Part shown: piece after piece, positions 34,475 through 43,540 of the stretch | How the letters are laid out: each line of letters opens with the position of its first letter | Numbering within the stretch: position 1 is the stretch's first letter | Position numbers and translations under genes: made by a program | Source of the DNA: UBA6898 sp964463135 | Lineage (GTDB): Bacteria; Nitrospirota; Thermodesulfovibrionia; Thermodesulfovibrionales; UBA6898 | Direction: 5' to 3' | Assembly: GCA_964463135.1 (NCBI GenBank) | Contig: CAYXBA010000010.1 | Span: 73,205 to 137,204, forward strand | Length of the DNA: 64,000 nt | Notes under the pieces: model-generated | The model's database searches: none | What the model saw: the letters and a program-made list of their open reading frames with translations, nothing else | Told to the model about the DNA's origin: nothing

Positions 34475-34909
34475 ATGAGCAATGCGATACATATTGTCTG
34501 TCCTGCATGTGCAGGCATAAACAGGCTTCCTGCGGAAAAACTCTTGGCAGGGCCGAAGTGCGGAAAATGCAAGGGCCTGCTCTTCCAGGGCAAGCCAATG
34601 GAGTTGACCATCGCGACCTTTCAGACGCATATCTCACGAAGCGACATTCCGATTGTTGTAGATTTCTGGGCAGTGTGGTGCGGCCCCTGCAAAATGATGG
34701 CCCCGGCATTTGCCCAGGCTGCGGCGCAATTAGAACCAAAGGTGCGCTTTGCAAAGCTCAATACCGATCAGGAGCAGCAGATCGCAGGGCAATACCGCAT
34801 ACAGAGCATCCCCACGCTCGTCATGTTCAGAGGCGGGCAGGAGATCGCCCGCCAATCAGGAGCGCTCGACCTGAACCGGCTGATTGCGTGGGTGCGGGCA
34901 CACATCTGA
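34475..34909 (+). CDS. trxC: Thioredoxin 2 (TrxC type) with zinc-binding N terminus
   Basis: A 144-residue cytoplasmic thioredoxin. The N-terminal zinc ribbon has two CxxC pairs (VCPACAGINR and GPKCGKCKG) and the thioredoxin domain has the active site FWAVWCGPCKMMAP, followed by the cis-proline segment SIPTLVMFRGG. The TrxC type reduces protein disulfides and is often induced by oxidants. No clear ribosome site precedes the ATG. It borders the small-gene array but has ordinary composition, so it is probably a native gene. Confidence 0.9.
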   Translation: MSNAIHIVCPACAGINRLPAEKLLAGPKCGKCKGLLFQGKPMELTIATFQTHISRSDIPIVVDFWAVWCGPCKMMAPAFAQAAAQLEPKVRFAKLNTDQEQQIAGQYRIQSIPTLVMFRGGQEIARQSGALDLNRLIAWVRAHI

Positions 34910-35249
34910 TAAGAACCAACGCTGACCGATACGCATTTAAGGAGTTCAAAAGTATGAAGACATCGACTGGAAAATCCCTCCTATCCTCCCTTTGTCAAAG
35001 GGAGATATAATGCCCTTCTTGCTTAAGGCACCTACTGTTGGTTGGCAAAGAGGGGTGAGGGGAGATTTTTGAACTGTGTCAGCTTACCTATGAGCTTATT
35101 ATTAACCCGGCAATCAAATAGTTTAATCTTGTCATTCCGGCTTGTCCGGAATCTTTCTTTGTTTTCGCCGTGTTACGCCGTCCGATCCCCGACAAGCGAG
35201 GATGACGGCTTGCGATATTATATTGCCGGGTTAATAGTAAACTCTGTTC
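34910..35249. other. Repeat-filled gap after trxC
   Basis: About 340 bp without a gene. It holds a CCTCCCTTTGTCAAAGGGAG palindrome (about 34984-35003), the third TGCTTAAGGCACCTACTG unit at 35020-35041 running into AAGAGGGGTGAGGGGAG, and the terminal-repeat element at 35096-35240. Confidence 0.7.
35096..35240. repeat. 145-bp element with TTAACCCGGCAAT terminal repeats
   Basis: The arms at 35096-35114 and 35222-35240 are inverted repeats matching at 18 of 19 positions. The inside contains a GTCATTCCGGCTTGTCCGGAAT palindrome half and a GACAAGCGAGGATGAC half, i.e. a nested intergenic repeat. It ends 10 bp from the stop of the lipoprotein gene and might also act as a transcription stop there. Confidence 0.65.
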
Positions 35250-35846
35250 TTACTGCCTCACAAAAACAAAGGCGTCCTTTTCCGGAAAGACGTTCTGGTC
35301 CTTGCCGTATTTCTTCAAAAATTCCGCCCACTCTGCAGATGTTGCAGTGAACAGATAGGAGTTCTGCTCCGGATGCCATACTGCAGGCAGTTGAACAACT
35401 TTATTCTTTACGGCATCTTCCATCCAGGAGGCCTTGAGCGGGATGATCTTCATTGATTTATTGTCTGCTATGACGCGGGAGACCGTATGCACCGGCGTCA
35501 CATGCAGTACCCACCAGAAACTGAGGCCGTCCGGCGGGGAATCTGCCAGCGCATCGAGAAAGAGCATATCGTCTATCCTGAAAAACCGGGAAGACAGGGC
35601 AAATGAACCGCCCTTTGCATCAGGCAGCGTGATCTTATCAGCAGAAAAGGTCCATTCCCTGTTCAGGCCTTCATCAACGCTGCTCTTTGCAAGGACCCAC
35701 TTGCCATATACCTCAGGCAGGTCAATCACAGCATCCTTTGCATAAAAGGGACTGATCGACTGAACAACGCAGCCGGACAACATAACGAGAGAAATTATTG
35801 TTGCAAAGAGCCTTAAGATCGTTCCTGATCCTGACCTGCGTTTCAT
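35250..35846 (-). CDS. Predicted lipoprotein, unknown function
   Basis: A 198-residue lipoprotein. The ATG at 35844-35846 follows a strong GGGAGGG site; the signal has a basic start, hydrophobic run FATIISLVMLSG and lipobox LSGC. The mature part opens VVQSISPFYAKDAVIDLPEVYGKWVL and is beta-rich; similar openings are seen in small lipoproteins of unknown role. It is divergent from iorA. No catalytic motif is seen. Confidence 0.65.
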   Translation of the reverse strand: MKRRSGSGTILRLFATIISLVMLSGCVVQSISPFYAKDAVIDLPEVYGKWVLAKSSVDEGLNREWTFSADKITLPDAKGGSFALSSRFFRIDDMLFLDALADSPPDGLSFWWVLHVTPVHTVSRVIADNKSMKIIPLKASWMEDAVKNKVVQLPAVWHPEQNSYLFTATSAEWAEFLKKYGKDQNVFPEKDAFVFVRQ

Positions 35847-35984
35847 GCTCAGCCCTCCCATGAAGTTATGCCGTTGTTTCAGTGTATCACATTGATTCTT
35901 AAGCCACATTCCCCCTTCTGTAAACAATTGAAAATAACAGGCCGGTATGATAACCTAAAACTCTTTTTGCGACAGGATAACTTC

Positions 35985-37814
35985 ATGAAAAATAAGAATA
36001 ACATTGGAGACAGAGTTCTTTTTTCCGGCAATGAGGCCATTGCCCGGGGAGCTTACGAGTCCGGCGTAAGGGTGGCTTCAGGGTACCCCGGTACGCCCTC
36101 AACCGAGATCCTCGAAAACCTCAGCACGTATGAGGGCATCTATACTGAATGGTCGCCGAACGAGAAGGTGGCGCTTGAAGTGGCTCTGGGGGCCTCGTTT
36201 GCCGGTGCGCGGGCACTCGCAACCATGAAGCATGTAGGCCTGAACGTTGCTGCTGATCCGCTCTTCACTGCGGCGTACACCGGCGTAAAGGGCGGCCTCG
36301 TGATCATTACTGCCGACGACCCCGAGATGCACAGTTCGCAGAACGAGCAGGACAACCGGAACTATGCGTACGCTGCCAAGGTGCCTATGCTCGAACCCTC
36401 GGATGCGGCAGAGGCAAAAGATCTCCTGAAGACAGCTTTCAGGATAAGTGAAGAGTTCGACACGCCGGTCCTTTTCAGGACCACCACAAGGGTCGCCCAC
36501 GTAAAAGGCATCATCACCTTCGGAGAGACAGAGAGCTCAAAAGCTACGCTCGGCATAGAGAAGATGCCGGAAAAGTTCGTTATGCTCCCTGCTCATGCGC
36601 GCAGACGCAGGGTGGAGGTCGAAAAACGGACTGCCAGGCTGAAGGAGTTTGCAGAGACCTTTTCGGAAAACAGGATCGAATGGGGAGATAAAAAGAGGGG
36701 CTTTATCACCTCAGGCGTCTCCTATCTCTATGTGAAAGAGGCATTTCCCGGGGCCTCGGTGCTGAAACTCGGCATGGCATACCCCTTCCCTGACCGGATG
36801 ATCAGGGACTTTGCTTCTCAGGTTGAAGAACTGTTCATCGTAGAAGAACTCGACCCCTTTATCGAAAACCATGTTAAGGCATTGGGCATATCCTGCAAGG
36901 GCAAGGAAGTGATCCCTGCCATCGGAGAGCTGAACGCCCAGATCGTCAGAAAGGCCATAACCGGAGAAACAGGAGGCGCGTCGTTCGAGCCGGTGCAGAT
37001 ACCGATGAGGCCGCCGAACCTCTGCGCAGGCTGCCCGCACCGCGGTATTTTTCACGCGATCTCAAAGCTCAAGCTTTTTGTGGCCGGCGACATCGGCTGC
37101 TACACCCTTGCAGCGCTCAAACCGCTTTCGTCCATGGACTCCTGCATCTGCATGGGCGCCAGCATCGGCACTGCCTTTGGCATGGAAAAGGCACTCGGCA
37201 AGGACAGCCTCGGCAAGATCGTTGCCGTGATCGGCGATTCGACCTTCATGCATTCGGGCATAACCGGGCTTATTGATGTTGTCTATAACCGCGGCTTTTC
37301 CACGGTCATCATCCTCGACAACCGGACAACCGGCATGACCGGCCATCAGCCGAACCCCTCGACCGGAGTTACGCTCAACGGCGACATGAGCAGCGGCATC
37401 GACATCGAGGCGCTCTGCAGGGCCATCGGGGTGAAGCATGTGGTCACGGTCAATCCTCATGAGCATGAAGACGCCGGGAAGATCCTGAAGCAGGAGCTTG
37501 ACCGGCCTGAACCTTCGGTCATCATCACCAAGGCCCCCTGTGCGCTGCTTCCCGAGATGAAGAAGCGCAAAGACAAAAAGATCCATACGGTCATCGAAGC
37601 CAACTGCACCGGATGCCGCTCCTGCCTCAGGATCGGCTGTCCTGCTATCGAATGGGTGCCGCTGACCCCTGAAGAGGCAAAGCAGCTCGGGTACAAAGAG
37701 ACGCAGAAGGGCCATTCCCATATCAACATGGTCATGTGCGACGGCTGCGGCCAGTGCGCTCCTCTCTGCAAGTTCAAGGCGATCGTCGTGGCAGATAAAG
37801 GCAAAGGTAAATAA
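35985..37814 (+). CDS. iorA: Indolepyruvate:ferredoxin oxidoreductase, alpha subunit
   Basis: A 609-residue subunit. The N-terminal pyrimidine-binding and transferase-type domains (SGNEAIARGAYESGVRVASGYPGTP; DDPEMHSSQNEQDNR) precede the TPP domain (AGDIGCYTLAALKP and IGDSTFMHSGI) and two C-terminal iron-sulfur motifs, CTGCRSCLRIGCP and CDGCGQCAPLCKF. It oxidatively decarboxylates arylpyruvates to arylacetyl-CoA, reducing ferredoxin, or runs in reverse. The ATG at 35985 was chosen because upstream residues do not fit the family. It is two bases before iorB. Confidence 0.92.
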   Translation: MKNKNNIGDRVLFSGNEAIARGAYESGVRVASGYPGTPSTEILENLSTYEGIYTEWSPNEKVALEVALGASFAGARALATMKHVGLNVAADPLFTAAYTGVKGGLVIITADDPEMHSSQNEQDNRNYAYAAKVPMLEPSDAAEAKDLLKTAFRISEEFDTPVLFRTTTRVAHVKGIITFGETESSKATLGIEKMPEKFVMLPAHARRRRVEVEKRTARLKEFAETFSENRIEWGDKKRGFITSGVSYLYVKEAFPGASVLKLGMAYPFPDRMIRDFASQVEELFIVEELDPFIENHVKALGISCKGKEVIPAIGELNAQIVRKAITGETGGASFEPVQIPMRPPNLCAGCPHRGIFHAISKLKLFVAGDIGCYTLAALKPLSSMDSCICMGASIGTAFGMEKALGKDSLGKIVAVIGDSTFMHSGITGLIDVVYNRGFSTVIILDNRTTGMTGHQPNPSTGVTLNGDMSSGIDIEALCRAIGVKHVVTVNPHEHEDAGKILKQELDRPEPSVIITKAPCALLPEMKKRKDKKIHTVIEANCTGCRSCLRIGCPAIEWVPLTPEEAKQLGYKETQKGHSHINMVMCDGCGQCAPLCKFKAIVVADKGKGK

Positions 37815-37816
37815 GA

Positions 37817-38413
37817 ATGGATAAGGTCATGAACCTTTTTCTCTGCGGTGTGGGCGGCCAGGGCATACTCCTTGCCAGCGAGGTCATTTCCTCTGCCTGC
37901 ATGCAGGGAGGTTTTGATGTAAAGCAGAGCGAGGTCCATGGCATGGCCCAGCGCGGCGGTTCTGTCATATCGCATATCCGCTTCGGCAAGAAGGTCTATT
38001 CGCCGCTCATCGAAACAGGCGACGCAGATATCGTGGTCTCGTTCGAGATGCTCGAAGCACTGCGCTATCTCCCGTACATGAACAGCAGGACAAAGGTCAT
38101 CGTAAATACGCAGAAGATCCTGCCTGCGCCGGTCGCGACCGGCATGGACACGTATCCTGCTGATGTCCTCGACCAGCTCAAACAGCGGCAGTTATCGGTC
38201 TTCCCGATGGATGCCTTTGAGATCGCTCAGACGATCGGCGAGACACGCGCAGTCAATATGGTGCTGGTCGGCGCGCTTTCGGCCTTTCTGCCGCTCGAAG
38301 AAAAGATCTTCATGCAGGTGATCGAAAAGCGGATACCGGAGAAGATCAGAAAAGTAAATATTGACACATTCCTGAAGGGCAAAGAGACCATCAGAATTCA
38401 GCTTGCACGCTGA
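37817..38413 (+). CDS. iorB: Indolepyruvate:ferredoxin oxidoreductase, beta subunit
   Basis: A 198-residue gamma-type transferase subunit with LCGVGGQGILLASEVISSACMQGGFDVKQSEVHGMAQRGGSV, the CoA/TPP-side glycine motif of this family. It forms the IorAB complex with the gene just upstream. The ligase gene begins 40 bases downstream, so IorAB and PaaK are probably made together. Confidence 0.93.
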   Translation: MDKVMNLFLCGVGGQGILLASEVISSACMQGGFDVKQSEVHGMAQRGGSVISHIRFGKKVYSPLIETGDADIVVSFEMLEALRYLPYMNSRTKVIVNTQKILPAPVATGMDTYPADVLDQLKQRQLSVFPMDAFEIAQTIGETRAVNMVLVGALSAFLPLEEKIFMQVIEKRIPEKIRKVNIDTFLKGKETIRIQLAR

Positions 38414-38453
38414 CAAGCTGGCAGGCCGGTAAGCAGGAGGCACTTAGAAAATT

Positions 38454-39755
38454 ATGATCTGGAATGAAGAGTTCGAGACTTTGCCAAGAGAGGCCTTAGA
38501 GGCCCTTCAGCTCAAGCGGCTGAAGAACGTTGTCGAGCGGGTCTATGGTGCGGTCCCGTACTACCGCAAAAAGATGGACGAGTCAGGCGTAAAGCCGGCA
38601 GACATCAAGACCCTCGCTGATATCAGAAAGCTGCCGTTCACTACGAAAGAAGACCTTCGTCAGAACTATCCCTTCGGCCTCTTCGCCGTTCCTTTTGAAA
38701 AGGTCGTAAGGATCCACGCATCCTCAGGCACAACAGGCAAGCCGACCGTTGTCGGGTATACGAAGAACGATATCGAAGCATGGGCAGAGCTCATGGCGCG
38801 GACCCTTTCTGCAGGCGGGGCCCATGCCGGCGATGTGGTGCATAATGCTTACGGGTACGGCCTCTTCACCGGAGGACTCGGCGCGCATTATGGTGCGGAA
38901 CGGCTCGGCGCAGCAGTCATCCCCATCTCGGGCGGGAATTCAAAGCGCCAGATCATGCTGATGCAGGACTTCGGCTCTACTGTTTTATTGTGTACGCCAT
39001 CATACGCTCTCAACCTTGCCGACGTGATGAAGGAGATGAATGTCGATCCCAAGAGCCTGAAACTGCGCGTCGGCCTCTTCGGCGCTGAGCCCTGGTCGGA
39101 AAATATGCGGCAGGAGATCGAGGAACGCCTGGATATCAAGGCAATAGACATCTTCGGGCTGAGCGAGGTCATGGGCCCGGGTGTTGCTTCCGAATGCATC
39201 GAGGAACAACATGGGCTGCATGTCTTTGAAGACTATTTCATCCCTGAGATCATCAACCCCGAGACCTTTGAGCCTGTTCCGCATGGAGAACTGGGAGAGC
39301 TCGTATTCACCACACTTACCAAAGAGGCCTTCCCGGTGATCCGTTACCGGACAAAGGACCTGTCACGCCTTATCACCGAGCCCTGCTCCTGCGGCAGGAC
39401 CTTCCACAGAATGCAGCGCATTACCGGCCGGACCGATGACATGCTGATCATCAGGGGCGTGAACGTATTCCCGTCGCAGATCGAACACGTGCTGATGTCT
39501 ATCGAAGGCGTTGAACCCCACTACCAGATCATCGTCGACCGTCAGGCATCGCTCGACATTATGGAGGTGCAGGTGGAGGTCAGCGAAGATATCTTCTCTG
39601 ATGAGATCAAGGTGCTCGAAAAATTGGGCAAGAGGATCGAACGGGAGATCAAGGACCTTTTGGGCGTCTCCTGCAAGGTAAAACTGGTCGAGCCGAAGAC
39701 CATACAGCGGTCTGAAGGCAAGGCAAAACGGGTGATCGATAATAGAAAATTGTGA
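38454..39755 (+). CDS. paaK: Phenylacetate-CoA ligase 1
   Basis: A 433-residue AMP-forming ligase. The P-loop-like adenylate motif is IHASSGTTGKPTVVGYTKND, then YGYGLFTGGLGAHYGAE, FGLSEVMGPGVASEC, and a C-terminal RTDDMLIIRGVNVFPSQIE hinge. The family converts arylacetates plus CoA and ATP to arylacetyl-CoA. Next to IorAB, it may instead conserve energy by making acid and ATP from the arylacetyl-CoA, or salvage free acids (inference). AGGAGG precedes it. A paralogue with nearly the same length is at 45154. Confidence 0.92.
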   Translation: MIWNEEFETLPREALEALQLKRLKNVVERVYGAVPYYRKKMDESGVKPADIKTLADIRKLPFTTKEDLRQNYPFGLFAVPFEKVVRIHASSGTTGKPTVVGYTKNDIEAWAELMARTLSAGGAHAGDVVHNAYGYGLFTGGLGAHYGAERLGAAVIPISGGNSKRQIMLMQDFGSTVLLCTPSYALNLADVMKEMNVDPKSLKLRVGLFGAEPWSENMRQEIEERLDIKAIDIFGLSEVMGPGVASECIEEQHGLHVFEDYFIPEIINPETFEPVPHGELGELVFTTLTKEAFPVIRYRTKDLSRLITEPCSCGRTFHRMQRITGRTDDMLIIRGVNVFPSQIEHVLMSIEGVEPHYQIIVDRQASLDIMEVQVEVSEDIFSDEIKVLEKLGKRIEREIKDLLGVSCKVKLVEPKTIQRSEGKAKRVIDNRKL

Positions 39756-39763
39756 AGACCGTG

Positions 39764-39862
39764 ATTGGTAATTGGTGATTCGTAACTGGCAGCAGCCGGA
39801 TGACAACGTTGTTCTCCTGCTGTTAGTCTTTCACAAATCACGAATTACGGATCACGAATTAC
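39764..39862. repeat. Paired GTGATTCGTAATTCGTGA-type repeats
   Basis: After the ligase stop, a left arm rich in GTGATTGGTAATTGGTGATTC and a right arm of AATCACGAATTACGGATCACG are inverted relative to each other across about 45 bp. The same family follows the second ligase at 46456-46562 and appears at about 54717-54740. Confidence 0.7.
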
Positions 39863-39882
39863 TGTCTTAACTGGAGGCAGCC

Positions 39883-40314
39883 ATGAAAGTAGAACAGATA
39901 TCCATATTCCTTGAGAACAAGTCAGGAAGGCTGGCTGAGGTTGCAACCGTGCTGGCCGAGGCAGGGATCAACATCCGCGCCCTCTCCCTTGCAGACACGA
40001 CTGACTTCGGCATCCTGCGTCTTATCGTAAACGACACGGAAAAGGCAAAGCAGGTGCTGAAGGACAAAGGTTTCACTGTCGGCAAGACCGAGGTGATCGG
40101 CGTTGAGGTCTCTGACAAGCCGGGCGGGCTGGCCCAGATACTGAACGTCATGAAGACCAATAGCATTAACGTGGAATATATGTATGCCTTTGTGCAGAAA
40201 TCGGCAGGCAATGCGATCATTATTTTCCGTTTCGATGAACTGGAAAAGGCGATCGACGCGCTGCAGAAGGCAGGAATCAGGATCATGAAGGGCGAAGAGA
40301 TCTATTCGATCTGA
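39883..40314 (+). CDS. Tandem ACT-domain protein
   Basis: A 143-residue protein of two ACT domains (about 1-70 and 71-143). The first begins KVEQISIFLENKSGRLAEVATVLAEAGINIRALS and the second VIGVEVSDKPGGLAQILNVMKTNSINVEYM. ACT domains bind amino acids; stand-alone tandem forms next to paaK are common and may sense aromatic or branched amino acids. A GGAGG ribosome site precedes it. No DNA-binding domain is present. Confidence 0.88.
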   Translation: MKVEQISIFLENKSGRLAEVATVLAEAGINIRALSLADTTDFGILRLIVNDTEKAKQVLKDKGFTVGKTEVIGVEVSDKPGGLAQILNVMKTNSINVEYMYAFVQKSAGNAIIIFRFDELEKAIDALQKAGIRIMKGEEIYSI

Positions 40315-40344
40315 TATTTCAATCAAGCAAAGGGAGGTTAGAGT

Positions 40345-41523
40345 ATGAAGACATTGAAGTTTCTTGCTGTAGTGTTGTTTACGTGTATGGTCCTTGCAGC
40401 GCCCGCGCTCGCAAAGGACACCATCAAGATCGGTGCGATCCTGGCGGTCACAGGACCTGCATCATTCCTCGGCGCACCTGAAGCAAAGACGCTCGAGATG
40501 CTCGTTGAGGATATCAACAAAAAAGGCGGAATCAAGGGCATGAAGGTCGAGCTGATCATCAAGGATTCCGGTGCAAGCCCGGAGAAGGCCCTGTCATTCG
40601 CAAAGCAGCTGATCGAGGAAGATAAGGTGCTGGCCATCATCGGACCGTCCACCAGCGGCGAGACTATGAAGATCAAGAGCGTTGCCGAAGAAGCAAAGGC
40701 GATCCTTATCTCCTGCGCAGCAGCTGAAGTGATCGTAAACCCGGTCGCAAAATACGTATTCAAGACACCGCAGATGGACAAAGACGCGGTCATCAAGATC
40801 TTCCAGCAGATGAAGGCCATGAAGCTTACCAAGGCAGGCGTCCTGGCATCCAACACCGGCTTCGGCAAGGCAGGCAAGGAACAGATCGAGAAGCTCGCTG
40901 CGGAACACGGTATTCAGGTAGCGGCAAGCGAATCGTATGACAGCAAGGCCACAGACCTGACCGCAGAGGTCACCAAGGTGAAGGCTGCAGGAGCAGAGGC
41001 GATCATCAACTGGTCGATCGAGCCAGCCCAGGCGATCGTGATCAAGAACGCACGTCAGATCGGCTTTAAAGGCCCCATCTTCCAGAGCCACGGTTTCGGT
41101 AATATCAAGTATGTTGAGGCTGCAGGAGAGGCTGCTGAAGGGGTGATCTTCCCTGCAGGCAGGCTCCTGATCGCGGATGTGCTGCCGAAGAACCATCCGC
41201 AGAAGGCTGTCCTGATGAAATACAAGAAGGACTATGAGACGAAGTACAAGGAAGATGCCAGCACCTTTGGCGGGCATGCATACGATGCCATGCTCATCCT
41301 GACCAAGGCAATCGAAAAGGCAGGCAAGCCTGACAAGGAAGCGGTAAGGACCGCGATCGAAGGCCTGAAGGGCCTCGTCGGCACTGCAGGCATCTTCAAC
41401 TTCTCGGCAACAGACCACAACGGTCTCGACATCAATGCCTTTGAGATGCTTACTGTCAAGAAGGGCAAGTTCACGCTTCTTTCTGCTCCGGCAAAGAAGG
41501 ACAGCGCAGCAAAAAAGAAATAG
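40345..41523 (+). CDS. livK: Branched-chain/aryl amino acid ABC transporter, periplasmic binding protein
   Basis: A 392-residue exported protein with signal peptide MKTLKFLAVVLFTCMVLAAPALA. The mature part is a type I periplasmic binding fold (IKIGAILAVTGPASFLGAPEAKTLEM, IGPSTSGETMKI, STFGGHAYDAM). It delivers substrate to the LivHM-GF complex encoded next. Substrate could be branched-chain amino acids or, given the neighbouring IorAB and PaaK, aromatic acids; sequence alone does not decide. Confidence 0.9.
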   Translation: MKTLKFLAVVLFTCMVLAAPALAKDTIKIGAILAVTGPASFLGAPEAKTLEMLVEDINKKGGIKGMKVELIIKDSGASPEKALSFAKQLIEEDKVLAIIGPSTSGETMKIKSVAEEAKAILISCAAAEVIVNPVAKYVFKTPQMDKDAVIKIFQQMKAMKLTKAGVLASNTGFGKAGKEQIEKLAAEHGIQVAASESYDSKATDLTAEVTKVKAAGAEAIINWSIEPAQAIVIKNARQIGFKGPIFQSHGFGNIKYVEAAGEAAEGVIFPAGRLLIADVLPKNHPQKAVLMKYKKDYETKYKEDASTFGGHAYDAMLILTKAIEKAGKPDKEAVRTAIEGLKGLVGTAGIFNFSATDHNGLDINAFEMLTVKKGKFTLLSAPAKKDSAAKKK

Positions 41524-41568
41524 GTTATCTGAACCGGGGCGCAGCAGCGCCCTGGTTCCTCTTACCAG

Positions 41569-42459
41569 ATGAATATCGAACTCCTCTCCCAATATCTCGT
41601 TGCAGGCATAACCTACGGGACGATCTACGCGATCGTCGCGATCGGGTTCAACATCATCTATAATGCAACCGGGATCATCAACTTCGCGCAGGGAGAGTTT
41701 GTGATGCTGGGCGGCATGCTCGCTGTTTCTCTGCATACCATCATGCCCCTGCCCACGGCAATCCTTGGGGCTGTTCTCGCGACCATGATCATCGGCGCAC
41801 TCATTGAGGTCATCTTTATCCGCTGGCTCGACAGCCCCTCAGTGCTCCGCATGATCATTATTACGATCGGCATCTCCATCTTCATCCGTGAAGCAGCGCT
41901 CCATGTGTGGGGCGAGGGCGTCCGTGCCCTTCCCTATTTCACCGGCACGGCAGTGAGCGTTCTGTCTATCGGTGATGTGCACATATCTCCGCAGGTGCTC
42001 TGGGTGACCGGTGTTTCGGCTGTCGTCGTTTTCCTGCTGAACTTCTTTTTCGACTATACGCTGCTCGGCAGGCAGATGCGCGCCTGCTCCGCGAACCGTG
42101 ATGCAGCGCAACTCTGCGGCATCAGTGCAAAGAACATGGTGACGCTCTCGTTTGTCCTGTCCGCAGGCATCGGCGCCCTGGCAGGCTGCGTTGTCTCGCC
42201 GATCACGTACGTGCAGTACGACAGCGGCACGGGTCTTGCGATTAAGGGCTTCACCGTGGCGATCCTCGGCGGACTCGGCAACAGCACTGCAGCCATAGCC
42301 GCAGGCCTGCTGCTCGGCATTATCGAGTCCTTCAGCGTCTCTGTCCTGCCCTCGGCATTCAAGGACGTGGTATCCATCTCCATCCTCCTGCTGATCCTGT
42401 TCATCCGGCCAAGCGGCATCTTCGGCAGCGCTGAGGCCTCCCGGCTGAAGGAGTTCTGA
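41569..42459 (+). CDS. livH: ABC transporter permease LivH
   Basis: A 296-residue membrane permease with the LivH pattern: SQYLVAGITYGTIYAIVAIGFNIIYNATGIINFAQGEFVMLGG at the start and the conserved MRACSANRDAAQLCGISAKNMVTLSFVLSAGIGALAG loop that contacts the ATPase. About eight helices are visible. It ends one base before livM. Confidence 0.93.
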   Translation: MNIELLSQYLVAGITYGTIYAIVAIGFNIIYNATGIINFAQGEFVMLGGMLAVSLHTIMPLPTAILGAVLATMIIGALIEVIFIRWLDSPSVLRMIIITIGISIFIREAALHVWGEGVRALPYFTGTAVSVLSIGDVHISPQVLWVTGVSAVVVFLLNFFFDYTLLGRQMRACSANRDAAQLCGISAKNMVTLSFVLSAGIGALAGCVVSPITYVQYDSGTGLAIKGFTVAILGGLGNSTAAIAAGLLLGIIESFSVSVLPSAFKDVVSISILLLILFIRPSGIFGSAEASRLKEF

Positions 42460-42460
42460 G

Positions 42461-43540
42461 ATGCGTTCACGATACACTCCAGTGGCAGTCTTCGGTATCA
42501 TCGTGGTCGCCGTGCAGCTGCTGACGATCTTTGCAGACAGGACCCAGTTCCTGACGCAGTTCACCATGACCGGGTACTATTCACTCGTCATCATAGGCCT
42601 CTGCCTGCTTATGGGATATGCCGGCCAGATCTCTCTGGGCCATGCCGGCTTCTTCGCCATAGGCGGCTATGCTTCAGCCTTTCTCACAACGCACGACCTC
42701 ACACCCTACAAAGAGAGCGTCGTGGTCAGTATTCTTTCGAAGACCGGATTGCTCAGGACAGCGCAGGACCTGTACGGCAGTGATTCTCTGGTATTCCAGC
42801 CCTGGGCAGCCTTCCTTGCAGCGATAGCGATCACGATCGTGATCGCCTATGTCATAGGCGGCCCTGTTCTGAAGCTCAAAGGCCATTACCTGGCAATGGC
42901 AACGCTCGGCTTCGGCACCATTGTGTATAAGATAGTTCTCGGTACCGGATTTTTCGGCGCTGCTGACGGACTCTCCGACATCCCGGGATTCCGCATCCTG
43001 CCGGGCCTTGAAGTGAGCGGAAAGACAGGCATGCGGGTGCAGAACTATTACATAGCCTGGGGGCTGGTATTACTCGGCATGCTGCTGCTCACCAACCTCA
43101 TCCATTCGCGCGTCGGCAGGGCCCTTCGCTCTATCCACAGCGCAGAGGATGCTGCCAATGCCATGGGTGTGAACACGACAAAATACAAGCTGAACATCTT
43201 TGTTCTGAGCGCTGTGTTTGCCGCCATGGGCGGCGTCTTCCTTACCCACTATAACGGCGGCATCGGGCCGTCCGAGGCCTCGATCATGAAATCGGTCCGG
43301 TATGTGGCGATCGTGGCGATCGGCGGCATGGCCAATCTCTGGGGAGCGCTTTCCATGGGCATTATCCTGAACTTTCTCTCCCTTCGGGGCTATTTCGGCT
43401 CCTATGACGATGCCATCTTCGGCGCCATATTGATCGTGATCATGCTCTTTGCTCCTGAAGGACTGCTCCGCAGGGAAGTTCTGCAGAACATACGAAAACG
43501 CTTCTCATCCGTAAAGATCACCGGGAGCAGAGACGCATGA
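42461..43540 (+). CDS. livM: ABC transporter permease LivM
   Basis: A 359-residue membrane permease. Typical segments are GLCLLMGYAGQISLGHAGFFAIGGYASAFL, KLKGHYLAMATLGFG and RALRSIHSAEDAANAMGVNTTKYKLNIFVLSA. It pairs with LivH to form the channel. Its stop overlaps the livG start by 4 bases (ATGA). Confidence 0.93.
   Translation: MRSRYTPVAVFGIIVVAVQLLTIFADRTQFLTQFTMTGYYSLVIIGLCLLMGYAGQISLGHAGFFAIGGYASAFLTTHDLTPYKESVVVSILSKTGLLRTAQDLYGSDSLVFQPWAAFLAAIAITIVIAYVIGGPVLKLKGHYLAMATLGFGTIVYKIVLGTGFFGAADGLSDIPGFRILPGLEVSGKTGMRVQNYYIAWGLVLLGMLLLTNLIHSRVGRALRSIHSAEDAANAMGVNTTKYKLNIFVLSAVFAAMGGVFLTHYNGGIGPSEASIMKSVRYVAIVAIGGMANLWGALSMGIILNFLSLRGYFGSYDDAIFGAILIVIMLFAPEGLLRREVLQNIRKRFSSVKITGSRDA

Noticed and set aside
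34285..35041. Possible small CRISPR array from TGCCTAAGGCACCTACTG units
   Set aside because: Only two tandem units with about 10-bp C-rich spacers, far shorter than CRISPR spacers, a third unit 700 bp away, and no cas genes. They look like dispersed intergenic palindromes.
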